Source: Betaproteobacteria bacterium (GTDB lineage: Bacteria > Pseudomonadota > Gammaproteobacteria > Burkholderiales > SG8-39). Taken from it: a stretch of DNA of 64,000 bases. The notes under the pieces are model-generated. The model did no database searches, was not told the origin of the DNA, and saw only the letters and a program-made list of their open reading frames with translations. Positions 52,225-60,819 of this stretch are shown one piece after another. The number at the start of each line of letters is the position of its first letter. The first letter of the stretch is position 1. The translations under genes and the position numbers were made by a program. The DNA lies in contig JAJDOG010000055.1 of NCBI GenBank assembly GCA_022340285.1, positions 1-64,000 of the forward strand, read 5' to 3'.

Positions 52225-54063
52225 CTAGCCCTTGGGTCCGAGCGCGCGATCGAGATTTACCGCGGCGCTGATCAGCGCGAGGTGCGTGAATGCCTGGGGA
52301 AAGTTGCCGAGCGCCTCGCCGCGCGGGCCGGTCTCTTCGGCGTACAGCCCGAGATGGTTGGAGAATCCCAGCATGCGCTCGAACATCAGCCGTGCATCCT
52401 CCAGCCGCGCGCGCTCGAAGCGACCGGCACGGGTGAGCGCCTCGGCGAGCCAGAACGTACAGATGTTGAATGTGCCCTCCTCGCCTTGCAGGCCGTCCAT
52501 GAACTTCCCGACGTTGTAGCGATACACGAGGTTGTTCGCCACGAGCCCGCCCTGCGCGGGCGGCTTCAGTATCGCGTCCACGGTGCTCATCATGCGCCGG
52601 TCGAGCGGCGACAGGAAAAGCGTCATCACCATCATCAGGTTCGCCGCGTCGAGGTCGTCGCTCCCGTAGTGTGCGACGAACGCGCCGCGGTCCGCGTTCC
52701 ATCCGAGCTCCATGATCTCGTTGTAGATCGCGTCCCGGGTCTTGAGCCACCGGTCGCGGTCCGCGGGAAATGAGCGGTCTTCGGCGATGCGCAGAGCCCG
52801 ATCGATGGCGACCCAGCACATCAGCTTCGAGTAGACGAAGTGCCGCGCGCCGCCGCGCACCTCCCATACGCCCTCGTCCTCGCGCTGCCAGTTGCCGCAC
52901 ACCCAGTCGACCAGACGCCGAATCCGGAGCCAGGCCTCGTAGCCGATCGGAACGCCGTACTTGTTGAACAGGTAGACACCGTCCATCAGCTCCCCGTAGA
53001 TGTCGAGCTGCAACTGCGTATGGGCCCCGTTGCCGATCCTCACTGGACGTGAGCCCATGTAGCCGTCGAGGTGTTGCAGGACCTCTTCACCGATGTCCAT
53101 GCGCCCGTCGACGCCGTACAGGACCTGCAGCGGACCGGCCGCATGCGAATCGCGGGCAACTCCGGCCACGAAGCGCAGAAAGGCGGCAGCCTCCTCCTTG
53201 AATCCGAGCCGCAGAAACGCGTACATGGTGAACGCCGAATCGCGGATCCAGGTGTAGCGGTAGTCCCAGTTGCGTTTGCCGCCGAGCCCTTCCGGCAGGC
53301 TGCACGTCGCCGCAGCGACGATCGCGCCGGTCGGCTCGTAGGTGAGCAGCTTGAGTACGAGCGCCGAGCGCTCGACGATCTCGCGCCAGCGGCCAGAGTA
53401 CGTGCACCCCGATATCCAGTGGCGCCAGTAGGCGACCGTCGCCCGAAATGCGCGCTCGCACGCCTGTTCCGACAGGCTCAGGGTTCGCGTTTCGTTCGGG
53501 TCGCGCTCCTTCAGGACGAACGTGGCGGTTTCACCGGCATTGAGCGTAAATCGCGCCACCACGCCGCTCCCGTCGACCTGCAGCGGGATGTCCGTGGCCA
53601 GGCCGAGCTGCGCATTCTGCGAGCGGAACTCCGCACCTTGCGGCACGATAACGGTCTCGTGCTGCGCTCGCGCGTAGTCGAAGGCCGGCCTGCACTCCAT
53701 GAGAAACTCGATCGACCCGCGCGTGACGGTAACCCGGCGGATGATCTGGCGTCGGTCGACCCGCTGGGTCGAACCCTCCCCCACCGGCATAAAGTCGGTG
53801 AGCTCCGCGGCGCCGTCCGCGAGGAGAAAGCGGGTGATGAGGACGTTGGTGTCCGGCCAGTAAAGCTGTTTGCACTTTGCTTGCTCGTCGGCGGGGGCGA
53901 CCCGAAAAAAGCCGCCCTTCTTGTCGTCCAGAATGGCGGCGAAGACGCTGGGTGAGTCGAAGCGCGGCATGCACAACCAGTCGATCGACCCGTTCGTCGC
54001 GACCAGCGCAACCGTGCGCATGTCGCCGATGAGCCCATAATTCTCGATGGGTTGATACGCCAT
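52225..54063 (-). CDS. Glycoside hydrolase family 15 protein
   Basis: 612 residues. The start [20 protein letters not shown], then [19 protein letters not shown], is the standard N-terminal beta-sandwich of bacterial GH15 enzymes. The (alpha/alpha)6 catalytic part shows [20 protein letters not shown] and a later [13 protein letters not shown]. These enzymes act as glucoamylase- or trehalase-like glucosidases. Cytoplasmic, without a signal peptide. Convergent with the TRAP genes, and not clearly linked to cydAB. Confidence 0.92.
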   Translation of the reverse strand: MAYQPIENYGLIGDMRTVALVATNGSIDWLCMPRFDSPSVFAAILDDKKGGFFRVAPADEQAKCKQLYWPDTNVLITRFLLADGAAELTDFMPVGEGSTQRVDRRQIIRRVTVTRGSIEFLMECRPAFDYARAQHETVIVPQGAEFRSQNAQLGLATDIPLQVDGSGVVARFTLNAGETATFVLKERDPNETRTLSLSEQACERAFRATVAYWRHWISGCTYSGRWREIVERSALVLKLLTYEPTGAIVAAATCSLPEGLGGKRNWDYRYTWIRDSAFTMYAFLRLGFKEEAAAFLRFVAGVARDSHAAGPLQVLYGVDGRMDIGEEVLQHLDGYMGSRPVRIGNGAHTQLQLDIYGELMDGVYLFNKYGVPIGYEAWLRIRRLVDWVCGNWQREDEGVWEVRGGARHFVYSKLMCWVAIDRALRIAEDRSFPADRDRWLKTRDAIYNEIMELGWNADRGAFVAHYGSDDLDAANLMMVMTLFLSPLDRRMMSTVDAILKPPAQGGLVANNLVYRYNVGKFMDGLQGEEGTFNICTFWLAEALTRAGRFERARLEDARLMFERMLGFSNHLGLYAEETGPRGEALGNFPQAFTHLALISAAVNLDRALGPKG

Positions 54064-54139
54064 GCCGCGAGTCCTTTCGGAGAATGTCCGGGTGGGCCCG
54101 TTTCAGCCCGGTCGGGTGCGCCCGATCAGGGATGCCCCG

Positions 54140-55144
54140 TCAGTGATATCCAACATCCGAGCGCACCTTGCCACGGAACACGAAGTACGACCAGCCGGTG
54201 TACATCAGCACGATCGGCAGCAGGAACAGCGTACCGATGAGCAGGAACGCCTGCGACTTGGGTGACGACGCCGCGTCCCAAAGCGTGATCGTGTGGGGGA
54301 CCACGTACGGCCAGACGCTCACGCCCAGGCCGAGATAGCACATTGCGAAGAGACCGAGCGCGCAGACGAAGGGCAATATGTCGCGGTCGCGTCGCAGCGC
54401 CTGCCACAAGGTCAGAACGATCAGCCCCGTCACGACGGGAACCGGCGCCAGGAAAGCGATATTCGGCCAGGAGAACCAGCGGTTCGCGATGTAGGGCTTC
54501 AGAAACGGCGTCCAGATGCTGACCACCGCGATGAACGCCAGCACACCGATCAGGAAGAACCGGGCGCGGCTACGCGCCCAGGCCTGCAGTTCGCCCTCGG
54601 TCTTCAGCACGAGCCAGGTTGCGCCGAGCAGGCCGTAGCCGAAGATCAGCCCGACTCCCGTCATCACGGAGAACGGTCGAAAGAAGTCGAAGCTCGTGCC
54701 GGCGAAATGTCTCCCCGCTATCTGGAACCCCTCGATGTAGGTGCCGAGCACCATGCCTTGCGCAAACGTAGCAATGAGCGAGCCCCAGAAGAACGACCTG
54801 TCCCACCAGTGGCGCCCCCGCGTCGTCTTCAGTCGGAACTCGAAGGCCACGCCGCGAAAGATCAGTCCCAGGAGCATCAACAGGATCGGAAAGTAGAGCG
54901 CCGGGATGATGATCGTGAACGCGAGCGGGAACGCGGCGAGCAGCCCGGCGCCGCCGAGTATCAGCCACGTTTCGTTGCCGTCCCATACGGGAGCAACCGA
55001 GTTCATCATCAACGTGCGCGACGCGTCGTCGCGCGCGAAGGGGAAGAGGATGCCGACACCGAGATCGAAGCCGTCGAGAAAGACATACATGAAGACGCCG
55101 ACCGCGAGGATGGCGGTCCAGATCGGGACGAGGTCGATTTGCAT
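54140..55144 (-). CDS. cydB: Cytochrome bd ubiquinol oxidase subunit II
   Basis: 334 residues from ATG at 55144, with AGGGG upstream; a GTG two codons earlier is possible. Membrane protein with about eight to nine hydrophobic segments. DGFDLGVGILFPF and NSVAPVWDGNETWLILGG are CydB signatures. The second subunit of a terminal oxidase that reduces O2 with ubiquinol. Its first 20 codons are duplicated upstream (55211-55271), so the region before this start is not the original one. No cydX-like gene was found. Confidence 0.94.
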   Translation of the reverse strand: MQIDLVPIWTAILAVGVFMYVFLDGFDLGVGILFPFARDDASRTLMMNSVAPVWDGNETWLILGGAGLLAAFPLAFTIIIPALYFPILLMLLGLIFRGVAFEFRLKTTRGRHWWDRSFFWGSLIATFAQGMVLGTYIEGFQIAGRHFAGTSFDFFRPFSVMTGVGLIFGYGLLGATWLVLKTEGELQAWARSRARFFLIGVLAFIAVVSIWTPFLKPYIANRWFSWPNIAFLAPVPVVTGLIVLTLWQALRRDRDILPFVCALGLFAMCYLGLGVSVWPYVVPHTITLWDAASSPKSQAFLLIGTLFLLPIVLMYTGWSYFVFRGKVRSDVGYH

Positions 55145-55271
55145 GATCACCCCTGCCTACAGCTGACTTGGGGAATCTACAAGGGGGCGCCGCCCCCTTG
55201 TTCGATCGGGATACATGAAGACGCCGACCGCGAGGATGGCGGTCCAGATCGGGACGAGGTCGATTTGCATG
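55085..55271 (-). repeat. 61-bp direct duplication flanking a hairpin
   Basis: Bases 55085-55145 and 55211-55271 are identical over 61 bp, offset by 126 bp. The 65-bp spacer contains CAAGGGGGCG (55180-55189) pairing perfectly with CGCCCCCTTG (55191-55200). The offset is a multiple of three, but the spacer breaks the reading frame. Confidence 0.92.
55157..55270 (-). pseudogene. Truncated duplicate of the cydB 5' end
   Basis: From ATG at 55270 the first 20 codons (MQIDLVPIWTAILAVGVFMY) are identical to cydB, then the frame departs and stops with TAG at 55157-55159. The ORF has the better SD (AGGGGG, 7 bases upstream) and lies 12 bases from the cydA stop, where cydB would be expected. Its stop lies 12 bases before the real cydB start, so translation could still be coupled. 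Confidence 0.8.
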
Positions 55272-55282
55272 CCAGTCCCCCT

Positions 55283-56668
55283 CTACCCGCCCGCATCCGC
55301 CGCGGAGAGCGGCCTCGCCGGCCGGTGGCCGAGCTCCGGCTCATGGGCCTCGATCGCCTCGGGCGGTCCCGTGCGAACGAGTCGGACGAGATAGAAGAGG
55401 CCCGCGCCGAACACCACGGCGTACACCGCAATGTAAAGAATGAGCGACATCACCACGTCGCTACCCGTCAGCGAGGGCGATACCGCATCGCTGGTGCGCA
55501 TCAGGCCGTAGACCACCCAGGGCTGCCGCCCGACTTCGGTGACGATCCATCCCGCAATCACCGCGACGAATCCAAGCGGGATCATGGCCTGGCAGACGAC
55601 AAGGAACAGTCGTGAATCGAAAAGCCGCTTGCGTGCGCGAAGCCACCAGCTCCATGCGACCACCGCCAGCATGAGCACGCCGATCCCGACCATGGCGCGA
55701 AAAGCGAAGAACACCGGGATGACCGGCGGTCGGTCTGCACGCGGAAATGCCTTCAGGCCCTGCACGACGCCGTCGATGTCATGTGTAAGGTAGATGCTCG
55801 CCAGAGCCGGAATCGCGATCTCGTAGCGGTTCGTCTCCGCGGCCTCGTCGGGAATCGCGAACAGCACCATCGGCGCGCGCGACTCCGTTTTCCACAATCC
55901 CTCCATCGCCGAGATCTTGACCGGCTGGTGCGCGAGCGTGTTCAGGCCGTGACTGTCGCCAATCACCAGCTGAAGCGGGACGGACAGCGAGAGCAGCCAG
56001 AAAGTCATGGACATCATCGTTCGCGATTCCGTGACGTGCCTCCCGTGACGAAGATAGTACGCGGCCACGCCGACGACGACGAACCCCGTCGTCACCATGA
56101 ACGCCGTCACCGTATGAGCGAAACGGTACGGAAACGACGGATTGAAGATGACGGCGAGCCAGTCCGCCGGAAAAAATCTGCCGTCCACGAGCTCGTAGCC
56201 GGCCGGAGTCTGCATCCAGCTGTTCACTGCAAGGATCCAGAATGCCGAAAGCAGGGTTCCGCTCGCGACCATGATGGACGCAAAGAAATGCGCCCATTGC
56301 GGGACCAGCTTGCGCCCGAAGAGCATGATGCCCAGAAACCCAGCCTCGAGGAAGAACGCCGTCAGCCCCTCGTAGGCCAGGAGCGGCGCCGTGACGTTGG
56401 CCGTGGCATCGGCGAACTCGCTCCAGTTGGTGCCGAACTGGAACGGCATCACGATACCCGACACAACGCCCATGCCGAAGGACACCGCGAAGATCCTGAG
56501 CCAGAAAAGCGACAGCCGGAGGTAAGTCTCGTCGCGCTTCACGAGATACAAACCCTCGAGCACGACGATGAACGCAGCGAGTCCGATCGTGAACGCCGGC
56601 AAAAGGATATGAAATGCGACGACGAACGCGAACTGCAGGCGGGACAGGAAGACGGGGTCGAGATCCAT
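55283..56668 (-). CDS. cydA: Cytochrome bd ubiquinol oxidase subunit I
   Basis: 461 residues from ATG at 56668 (MDLDPVFLSRLQFAFVVAFH). The haem b558/b595/d ligands lie in family-typical segments (for example ILLPAFTIGLAAFIVVLEG for the His, GESHG-like GDSHGLNTL for Glu/Met region). The quinone-binding Q-loop is short, which places it near the cyanide-insensitive (CIO-like) group. It is upstream of cydB on the minus strand. Confidence 0.94.
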   Translation of the reverse strand: MDLDPVFLSRLQFAFVVAFHILLPAFTIGLAAFIVVLEGLYLVKRDETYLRLSLFWLRIFAVSFGMGVVSGIVMPFQFGTNWSEFADATANVTAPLLAYEGLTAFFLEAGFLGIMLFGRKLVPQWAHFFASIMVASGTLLSAFWILAVNSWMQTPAGYELVDGRFFPADWLAVIFNPSFPYRFAHTVTAFMVTTGFVVVGVAAYYLRHGRHVTESRTMMSMTFWLLSLSVPLQLVIGDSHGLNTLAHQPVKISAMEGLWKTESRAPMVLFAIPDEAAETNRYEIAIPALASIYLTHDIDGVVQGLKAFPRADRPPVIPVFFAFRAMVGIGVLMLAVVAWSWWLRARKRLFDSRLFLVVCQAMIPLGFVAVIAGWIVTEVGRQPWVVYGLMRTSDAVSPSLTGSDVVMSLILYIAVYAVVFGAGLFYLVRLVRTGPPEAIEAHEPELGHRPARPLSAADAGG

Positions 56669-56801
56669 GTGCGCTCCTGGCGACGTCCTGGTGCGGCTCT
56701 TGTCAGAAGTGGCCGCGCGCGACCTCCGCACTATAACCGAGGCGCGGCACGGTGTGCCACCCCGATGCCGCGTCTTTCGCCGATGCTACGATAGCAGCAC
56801 G

Positions 56802-57878
56802 ATGAAGATCACCGCGATCAAGAGCTGCATCCTTGCCGTCCCCACGCCGCCGCCGATGGCCGCTCAGTATCCGCAGCAGAAGCTCGTCGTCGCCGAGATC
56901 GAGACCGATGCGGGAATCGGCGGCCTCGGTTACAGCCTCGTGTTTGGCGGCGGTGGCGCCGAGGCGGTGCTCGCCTATGTCGAGCGGCTGAAGGGCGTGC
57001 TGATGGACGAGGACCCGCTCTTCGTGGAGCGGCTCTGGGAAAAGATGTTCCGCGCGGACCAAGGAATCAAGAAGCAGGGTATCGCGGCCTACGCGCTCGC
57101 CGCGCTCGACATCGGCCTGTGGGACATCGCCGGCAAGGCAGCTGCCTTGCCGCTCTACAAGCTCTGGGGCGCAGTGACTGACCGCGTCCCCGCATACGGA
57201 AGCGGAGGCTGGTCGAAGTACAGCGAGCAGGAGCTCGTCGCGGAGGCGGAGCGCTATGCCGCGCTGGGGTGCCGCTACTACAAGATGAAGATCCACCACC
57301 CCGATCCACAGGAGAACCGCAAGCGCGTCGCGACCGTGCAGCGCGCACTGGGCGGAAGCGTGCGCATGATGGTCGACGTCAACCAGCGGCTCGACGTCCT
57401 CGGAAACGTCCGGCAGGCGGCGGCGCTGGAGGATCTCGACCTCGTCTGGTACGAGGAGCCGGTGCTCGCCGACGACAACGCGGCCTGTGCCGAGGTCGCG
57501 CGCGCGATCCGGATCCCGGTTGCGACCGGCGAGAATCACTACACGCGCTGGGAGTTCCGTGACCTGATCGAGCGGCGGGCAGCCCGCTACCTCATGCCTG
57601 ACTTGTGTCGCGCGCTGGGATTCTCGGAAACCCTCAGGATCGGTCGTCTCGCCGCCGCGCACGGCCTCGCGCTCTCGCCGCACGTCGTGCACGAGCTCTC
57701 GCTCCACGTGGTCGGCGCATTGCCCAACGGCTTCCTGGTCGAGTTCATCGACTGGACCCCACCCGATCTCTTCGCGGAGATGCCCCAGTGTCGTGACGGT
57801 CACTTCGTGATCCCCGACCGTCCCGGGCACGGGATGGCGCTCGCGCCGGGCGCCGTGGCCAAATATCGAAGCAGCTAG
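56802..57878 (+). CDS. Mandelate racemase/muconate lactonizing enzyme family protein
   Basis: 358 residues from ATG at 56802. Enolase-superfamily pattern: N-terminal capping domain, catalytic Lys in YYKMKIHH (KxK), metal ligands in MMVDVNQRLD, WYEEPV and ATGENHY, and a His in LSPHVVHEL with Glu in VEFIDW. Such enzymes abstract the alpha proton of a carboxylate (racemases, dehydratases, lactonizing enzymes). The substrate is unknown. Divergent from cydA, without an obvious operon. Confidence 0.9.
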   Translation: MKITAIKSCILAVPTPPPMAAQYPQQKLVVAEIETDAGIGGLGYSLVFGGGGAEAVLAYVERLKGVLMDEDPLFVERLWEKMFRADQGIKKQGIAAYALAALDIGLWDIAGKAAALPLYKLWGAVTDRVPAYGSGGWSKYSEQELVAEAERYAALGCRYYKMKIHHPDPQENRKRVATVQRALGGSVRMMVDVNQRLDVLGNVRQAAALEDLDLVWYEEPVLADDNAACAEVARAIRIPVATGENHYTRWEFRDLIERRAARYLMPDLCRALGFSETLRIGRLAAAHGLALSPHVVHELSLHVVGALPNGFLVEFIDWTPPDLFAEMPQCRDGHFVIPDRPGHGMALAPGAVAKYRSS

Positions 57879-57942
57879 ATCTTCGCAAGCGCAGGCATCT
57901 TCGCGGCGAGCCGATCCCAGAGTACCGAGTCCACACCCGCGC

Positions 57943-58548
57943 ATGCACCCGGCCATCGCCCATATTCTCGCGACCGCCCGGCCGATTCTCAATGAATACG
58001 GCTATACCGCGTTGTTCGTCAGCAATTTCACCGAGGGCTTCGGCATTCCTCTGCCGGGACAAACGCTCCTGCTGGGCGCATCGGTGCTTGCCACCACCGG
58101 CGATTTCGACATCCGGCTGGTGGGCCTGATCGCATTCGTCGCCGCGGTTCTCGGCAATTGCATCGGCTATCTGATCGGCCGGGCCGGCGGCCGTGCACTG
58201 CTGCTACGCCTCAGGATCTCGCACGCCCGCCTGGAGCGCGCCGAATCCTTCTTTGCCCGGCGCGGCGCGATCGTCGTGGTGATCGCGCGCTTCCTGGACG
58301 GCCTGCGTCAAACCGCGCCACTCGTTGCAGGCAGCCTGGAAATGCCCTGGTGGCGCTTCTTCGCCGCAAGTGTTGTCGGCGCTGCCATGTGGGTGGGTCT
58401 ATTGGGCATCGGCGCCTACCTCGTCGGAGAACATATGCGCGGCGTCCTCGCCGTGCTGAATCAGCTCGGTCACCACGGCTGGTGGATCACCGGCCTGCTG
58501 GTGATCGCGATCGCGCTGTGGCTAGTCCGGCGCAAGCGCCGCAAGTGA
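57943..58548 (+). CDS. DedA-family membrane protein
   Basis: 201 residues with four or five membrane segments. The VTT/SNARE-associated signature appears as LPGQTLLLGASVLA and ARFLDGLRQTAPLVAGSLEMPWW. DedA proteins are undecaprenyl-phosphate or lipid flippase-like transporters. It starts 64 bases after the enolase-superfamily gene and ends 14 bases before the convergent CorA-type gene. Confidence 0.9.
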   Translation: MHPAIAHILATARPILNEYGYTALFVSNFTEGFGIPLPGQTLLLGASVLATTGDFDIRLVGLIAFVAAVLGNCIGYLIGRAGGRALLLRLRISHARLERAESFFARRGAIVVVIARFLDGLRQTAPLVAGSLEMPWWRFFAASVVGAAMWVGLLGIGAYLVGEHMRGVLAVLNQLGHHGWWITGLLVIAIALWLVRRKRRK

Positions 58549-58562
58549 GCGTCGACGCCACG

Positions 58563-59492
58563 TCACATCCACTTGCGCCAGCGAATGAGAAGTATTGCCA
58601 GCACCGCCACGCCTAAGAGGATTCCACAGACCACCCAGAAGCCGAGCGGGTTGTGCGCGTCGGGAATCCCGGCCACGTTGATCCCCAGCAGCCCGGTGAT
58701 GAAGGTCAACGGCAGAAAGACGGTCGCGACCAGCGTCAACTTGTGCATCGAGCGCGCCTGCCGCGAAACGTCACGATTCTTCAGCTGATCGAGGATCAGC
58801 AAGACCCGGTTATGCGAGGAATCCAGCGCACTGACCAGGCGCGCAAGCGATTCGGCCGCTCGGCGCAGGCTCTTCGCCTCGACGCTCCCCGGCAATTCGT
58901 CCGGATTGAGCGCGAGATAGGACACCTCGTCGTGCATGGGCGCGAGGTAACGGCGCAGGCTCAGCGCGCGCCGCCCGATGAGCACGACCGCGTCGTCCAT
59001 GCCGTCTTCACTCGCCTTCATGGCCTGGTCCTCGAGCGCGTCGATCCGGTCGGAGAGCAGCGTGATCTCCGAGTCGAGCGGCCTGATCAGCGCGGCGACG
59101 AGCAGCGACAGGATACGGGAAATGCCGGCAGGAACGCTGCCCGTCGTCTGCCTGTCCAACGCCTCTTCCACGATCGCGTCCGTCCCATAGCAAACCGTCA
59201 CGAGGCGGTGCGTGTCGATGACCATGGTCAAACCGGTCGGGTCGTTGCGTGTCGTGCTGTCCCGTCGTGCCAACGTCAGTATGATTTCGGTACCGAGGTG
59301 AACGCGCCTCACGTGCGTCGGCGGCATCGAGACGATCGCCTTGACGGCCTCATCGAACCCGCTCTGCTTGTCGATCCACGCACGATCCTGTTCGTCGTGA
59401 CCATTCAGGATGATCCACTCGATTGGGAGTGAGTCAGAACCTGACTGTTCTGCGGGCGCAAAGGATTGCGTCTTCACGGGCCGGCTCCACAC
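58563..59492 (-). CDS. CorA/ZntB-family divalent metal transporter
   Basis: 309 residues. Long cytoplasmic alpha/beta N-terminus (WIILNGHDEQDRAWID), coiled-coil region, then two C-terminal membrane segments (TLVATVFLPLTFITGLLGIN and WVVCGILLGVAVLAILLI). The pore motif that is GMN in CorA reads GIN here, as in ZntB-type members, so zinc or another cation may be the substrate rather than magnesium. The charged end RWRKWM is typical. Confidence 0.88.
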   Translation of the reverse strand: MWSRPVKTQSFAPAEQSGSDSLPIEWIILNGHDEQDRAWIDKQSGFDEAVKAIVSMPPTHVRRVHLGTEIILTLARRDSTTRNDPTGLTMVIDTHRLVTVCYGTDAIVEEALDRQTTGSVPAGISRILSLLVAALIRPLDSEITLLSDRIDALEDQAMKASEDGMDDAVVLIGRRALSLRRYLAPMHDEVSYLALNPDELPGSVEAKSLRRAAESLARLVSALDSSHNRVLLILDQLKNRDVSRQARSMHKLTLVATVFLPLTFITGLLGINVAGIPDAHNPLGFWVVCGILLGVAVLAILLIRWRKWM

Positions 59493-59681
59493 GTGTCAGC
59501 CGGGATGATACGTGCTCGACTCTGGCGTCGCAGCGGGTGGCGTCAGCGCGAAGAAAGAGGTTAAGATCACGCGGTCCAGCGCTGGCAGCGGTTGACGACC
59601 CTGGTGGTCGACAACCAGTTTGACCCTCGATGCCGGCCCATGCCCAGCTGGCCGATACAGAGTGCCCCAAGGGAGTGCGGC

Positions 59682-60809
59682 ATGCTACGGAATCACGCGG
59701 TTCTGCTCGGCAGCGCGTTGGTCGCCGCACTGGCTGGCGCTTGCCGGGATACCGCATCTCCGCCGCCAGCCCTCACACCCGTTCGCGTGCAAGCAGCTGC
59801 GTCAGCGCAAGGCGCGAGCGCGCTGCGCTATGCCGCCACGCTTCAGCCCGTCACGCAGGTGAACGTCTCATTCAAAGTGGGCGGATACATCGAGAGCATC
59901 CTGCAGGTGCGCGGCGTCGGCGGGCAGCCACGCGACGTCCAGGAGGGCGACCGGGTCGCGCGCGACGCGGTGCTCGCGGTCGTCCGGCAGAACGATTACA
60001 AGGTGCAGGTCTCCTCCGCCCAGTCCCAGCTCGCGTCGGCGCAAGCAGTGCTGGACAAGGCGCAGCGCGACTACGCGCGCGCGGAGAAGCTTTACGCGGC
60101 GCAGGCCATGACGCGTCCGGACTACGACTCGGCGGTAGAGAGTCTCAAGACCGCGCAGGCCAGTGTGACCGCCGCGCAGGAGCAGGTGGCGAGCGCACGC
60201 ATCCCGCTGGGCGATACCTCGCTCCGCGCACCGCTCGACGCGGTCGTGCTCAGCCGGAAGATCGACGTCGGCACGTTCGTCCAGCCGGGAACGGTGGGTT
60301 TCGTCGTCGCCAGCGCCGGGCCCGTGAAAGTCGTGTTCAGCGTACCCGACGACGTGATGCGCACGCTGCGCATCGGGCAGGAGCTGGCGGTCATCTTCCC
60401 GAGCAGTATCGCCGATCCGGTGCGCAAGGGACCGATCACGACGATCTCGCCGGCCGCGGATACGCAGACCCGGGTTTTCCAGGTCGAGATCACGCTGCCG
60501 AACCCGCAGGGCGACCTGCAGCTCGGAATGATCGGGACCGTGGAAGTCGGCGACAAGCGGCCGCCGTCGGATCACCCCGCAGTGCCCCTGTCGGCTGTCG
60601 TACGCGTGGCGCCCGGCGCGAAAGAATACGCGGTGTTCGTCGTGGAGGGCGCCGACGGCAAGGAGATCGCGCGGCGCCGCCCCGTCGCGCTCGGCGGCGT
60701 GATCGGCAACCGCATCGTCGTCGAGAGCGGATTGCGCCCGGGCGAGCGCGTGATCGTGAGCGGCGCGCAGTTCGTAGTCGACGGCCGACCCGTCCGCGTG
60801 CTCCAGTAG
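59682..60809 (+). CDS. RND efflux periplasmic adaptor (membrane fusion protein)
   Basis: 375 residues from ATG at 59682, GGGAG upstream; earlier in-frame ATGs at 59592 and 59640 are less likely. Lipoprotein signal with lipobox LAGAC (residues about 17-21). Barrel-sandwich and coiled-coil hairpin (LASAQAVLDKAQRDYARAEKLY) as in MFP/HlyD-like adaptors. Eleven bases before the RND permease gene. Drug, metal or solvent substrate cannot be told. Confidence 0.92.
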   Translation: MLRNHAVLLGSALVAALAGACRDTASPPPALTPVRVQAAASAQGASALRYAATLQPVTQVNVSFKVGGYIESILQVRGVGGQPRDVQEGDRVARDAVLAVVRQNDYKVQVSSAQSQLASAQAVLDKAQRDYARAEKLYAAQAMTRPDYDSAVESLKTAQASVTAAQEQVASARIPLGDTSLRAPLDAVVLSRKIDVGTFVQPGTVGFVVASAGPVKVVFSVPDDVMRTLRIGQELAVIFPSSIADPVRKGPITTISPAADTQTRVFQVEITLPNPQGDLQLGMIGTVEVGDKRPPSDHPAVPLSAVVRVAPGAKEYAVFVVEGADGKEIARRRPVALGGVIGNRIVVESGLRPGERVIVSGAQFVVDGRPVRVLQ

Positions 60810-60819
60810 GGCGCATTCA

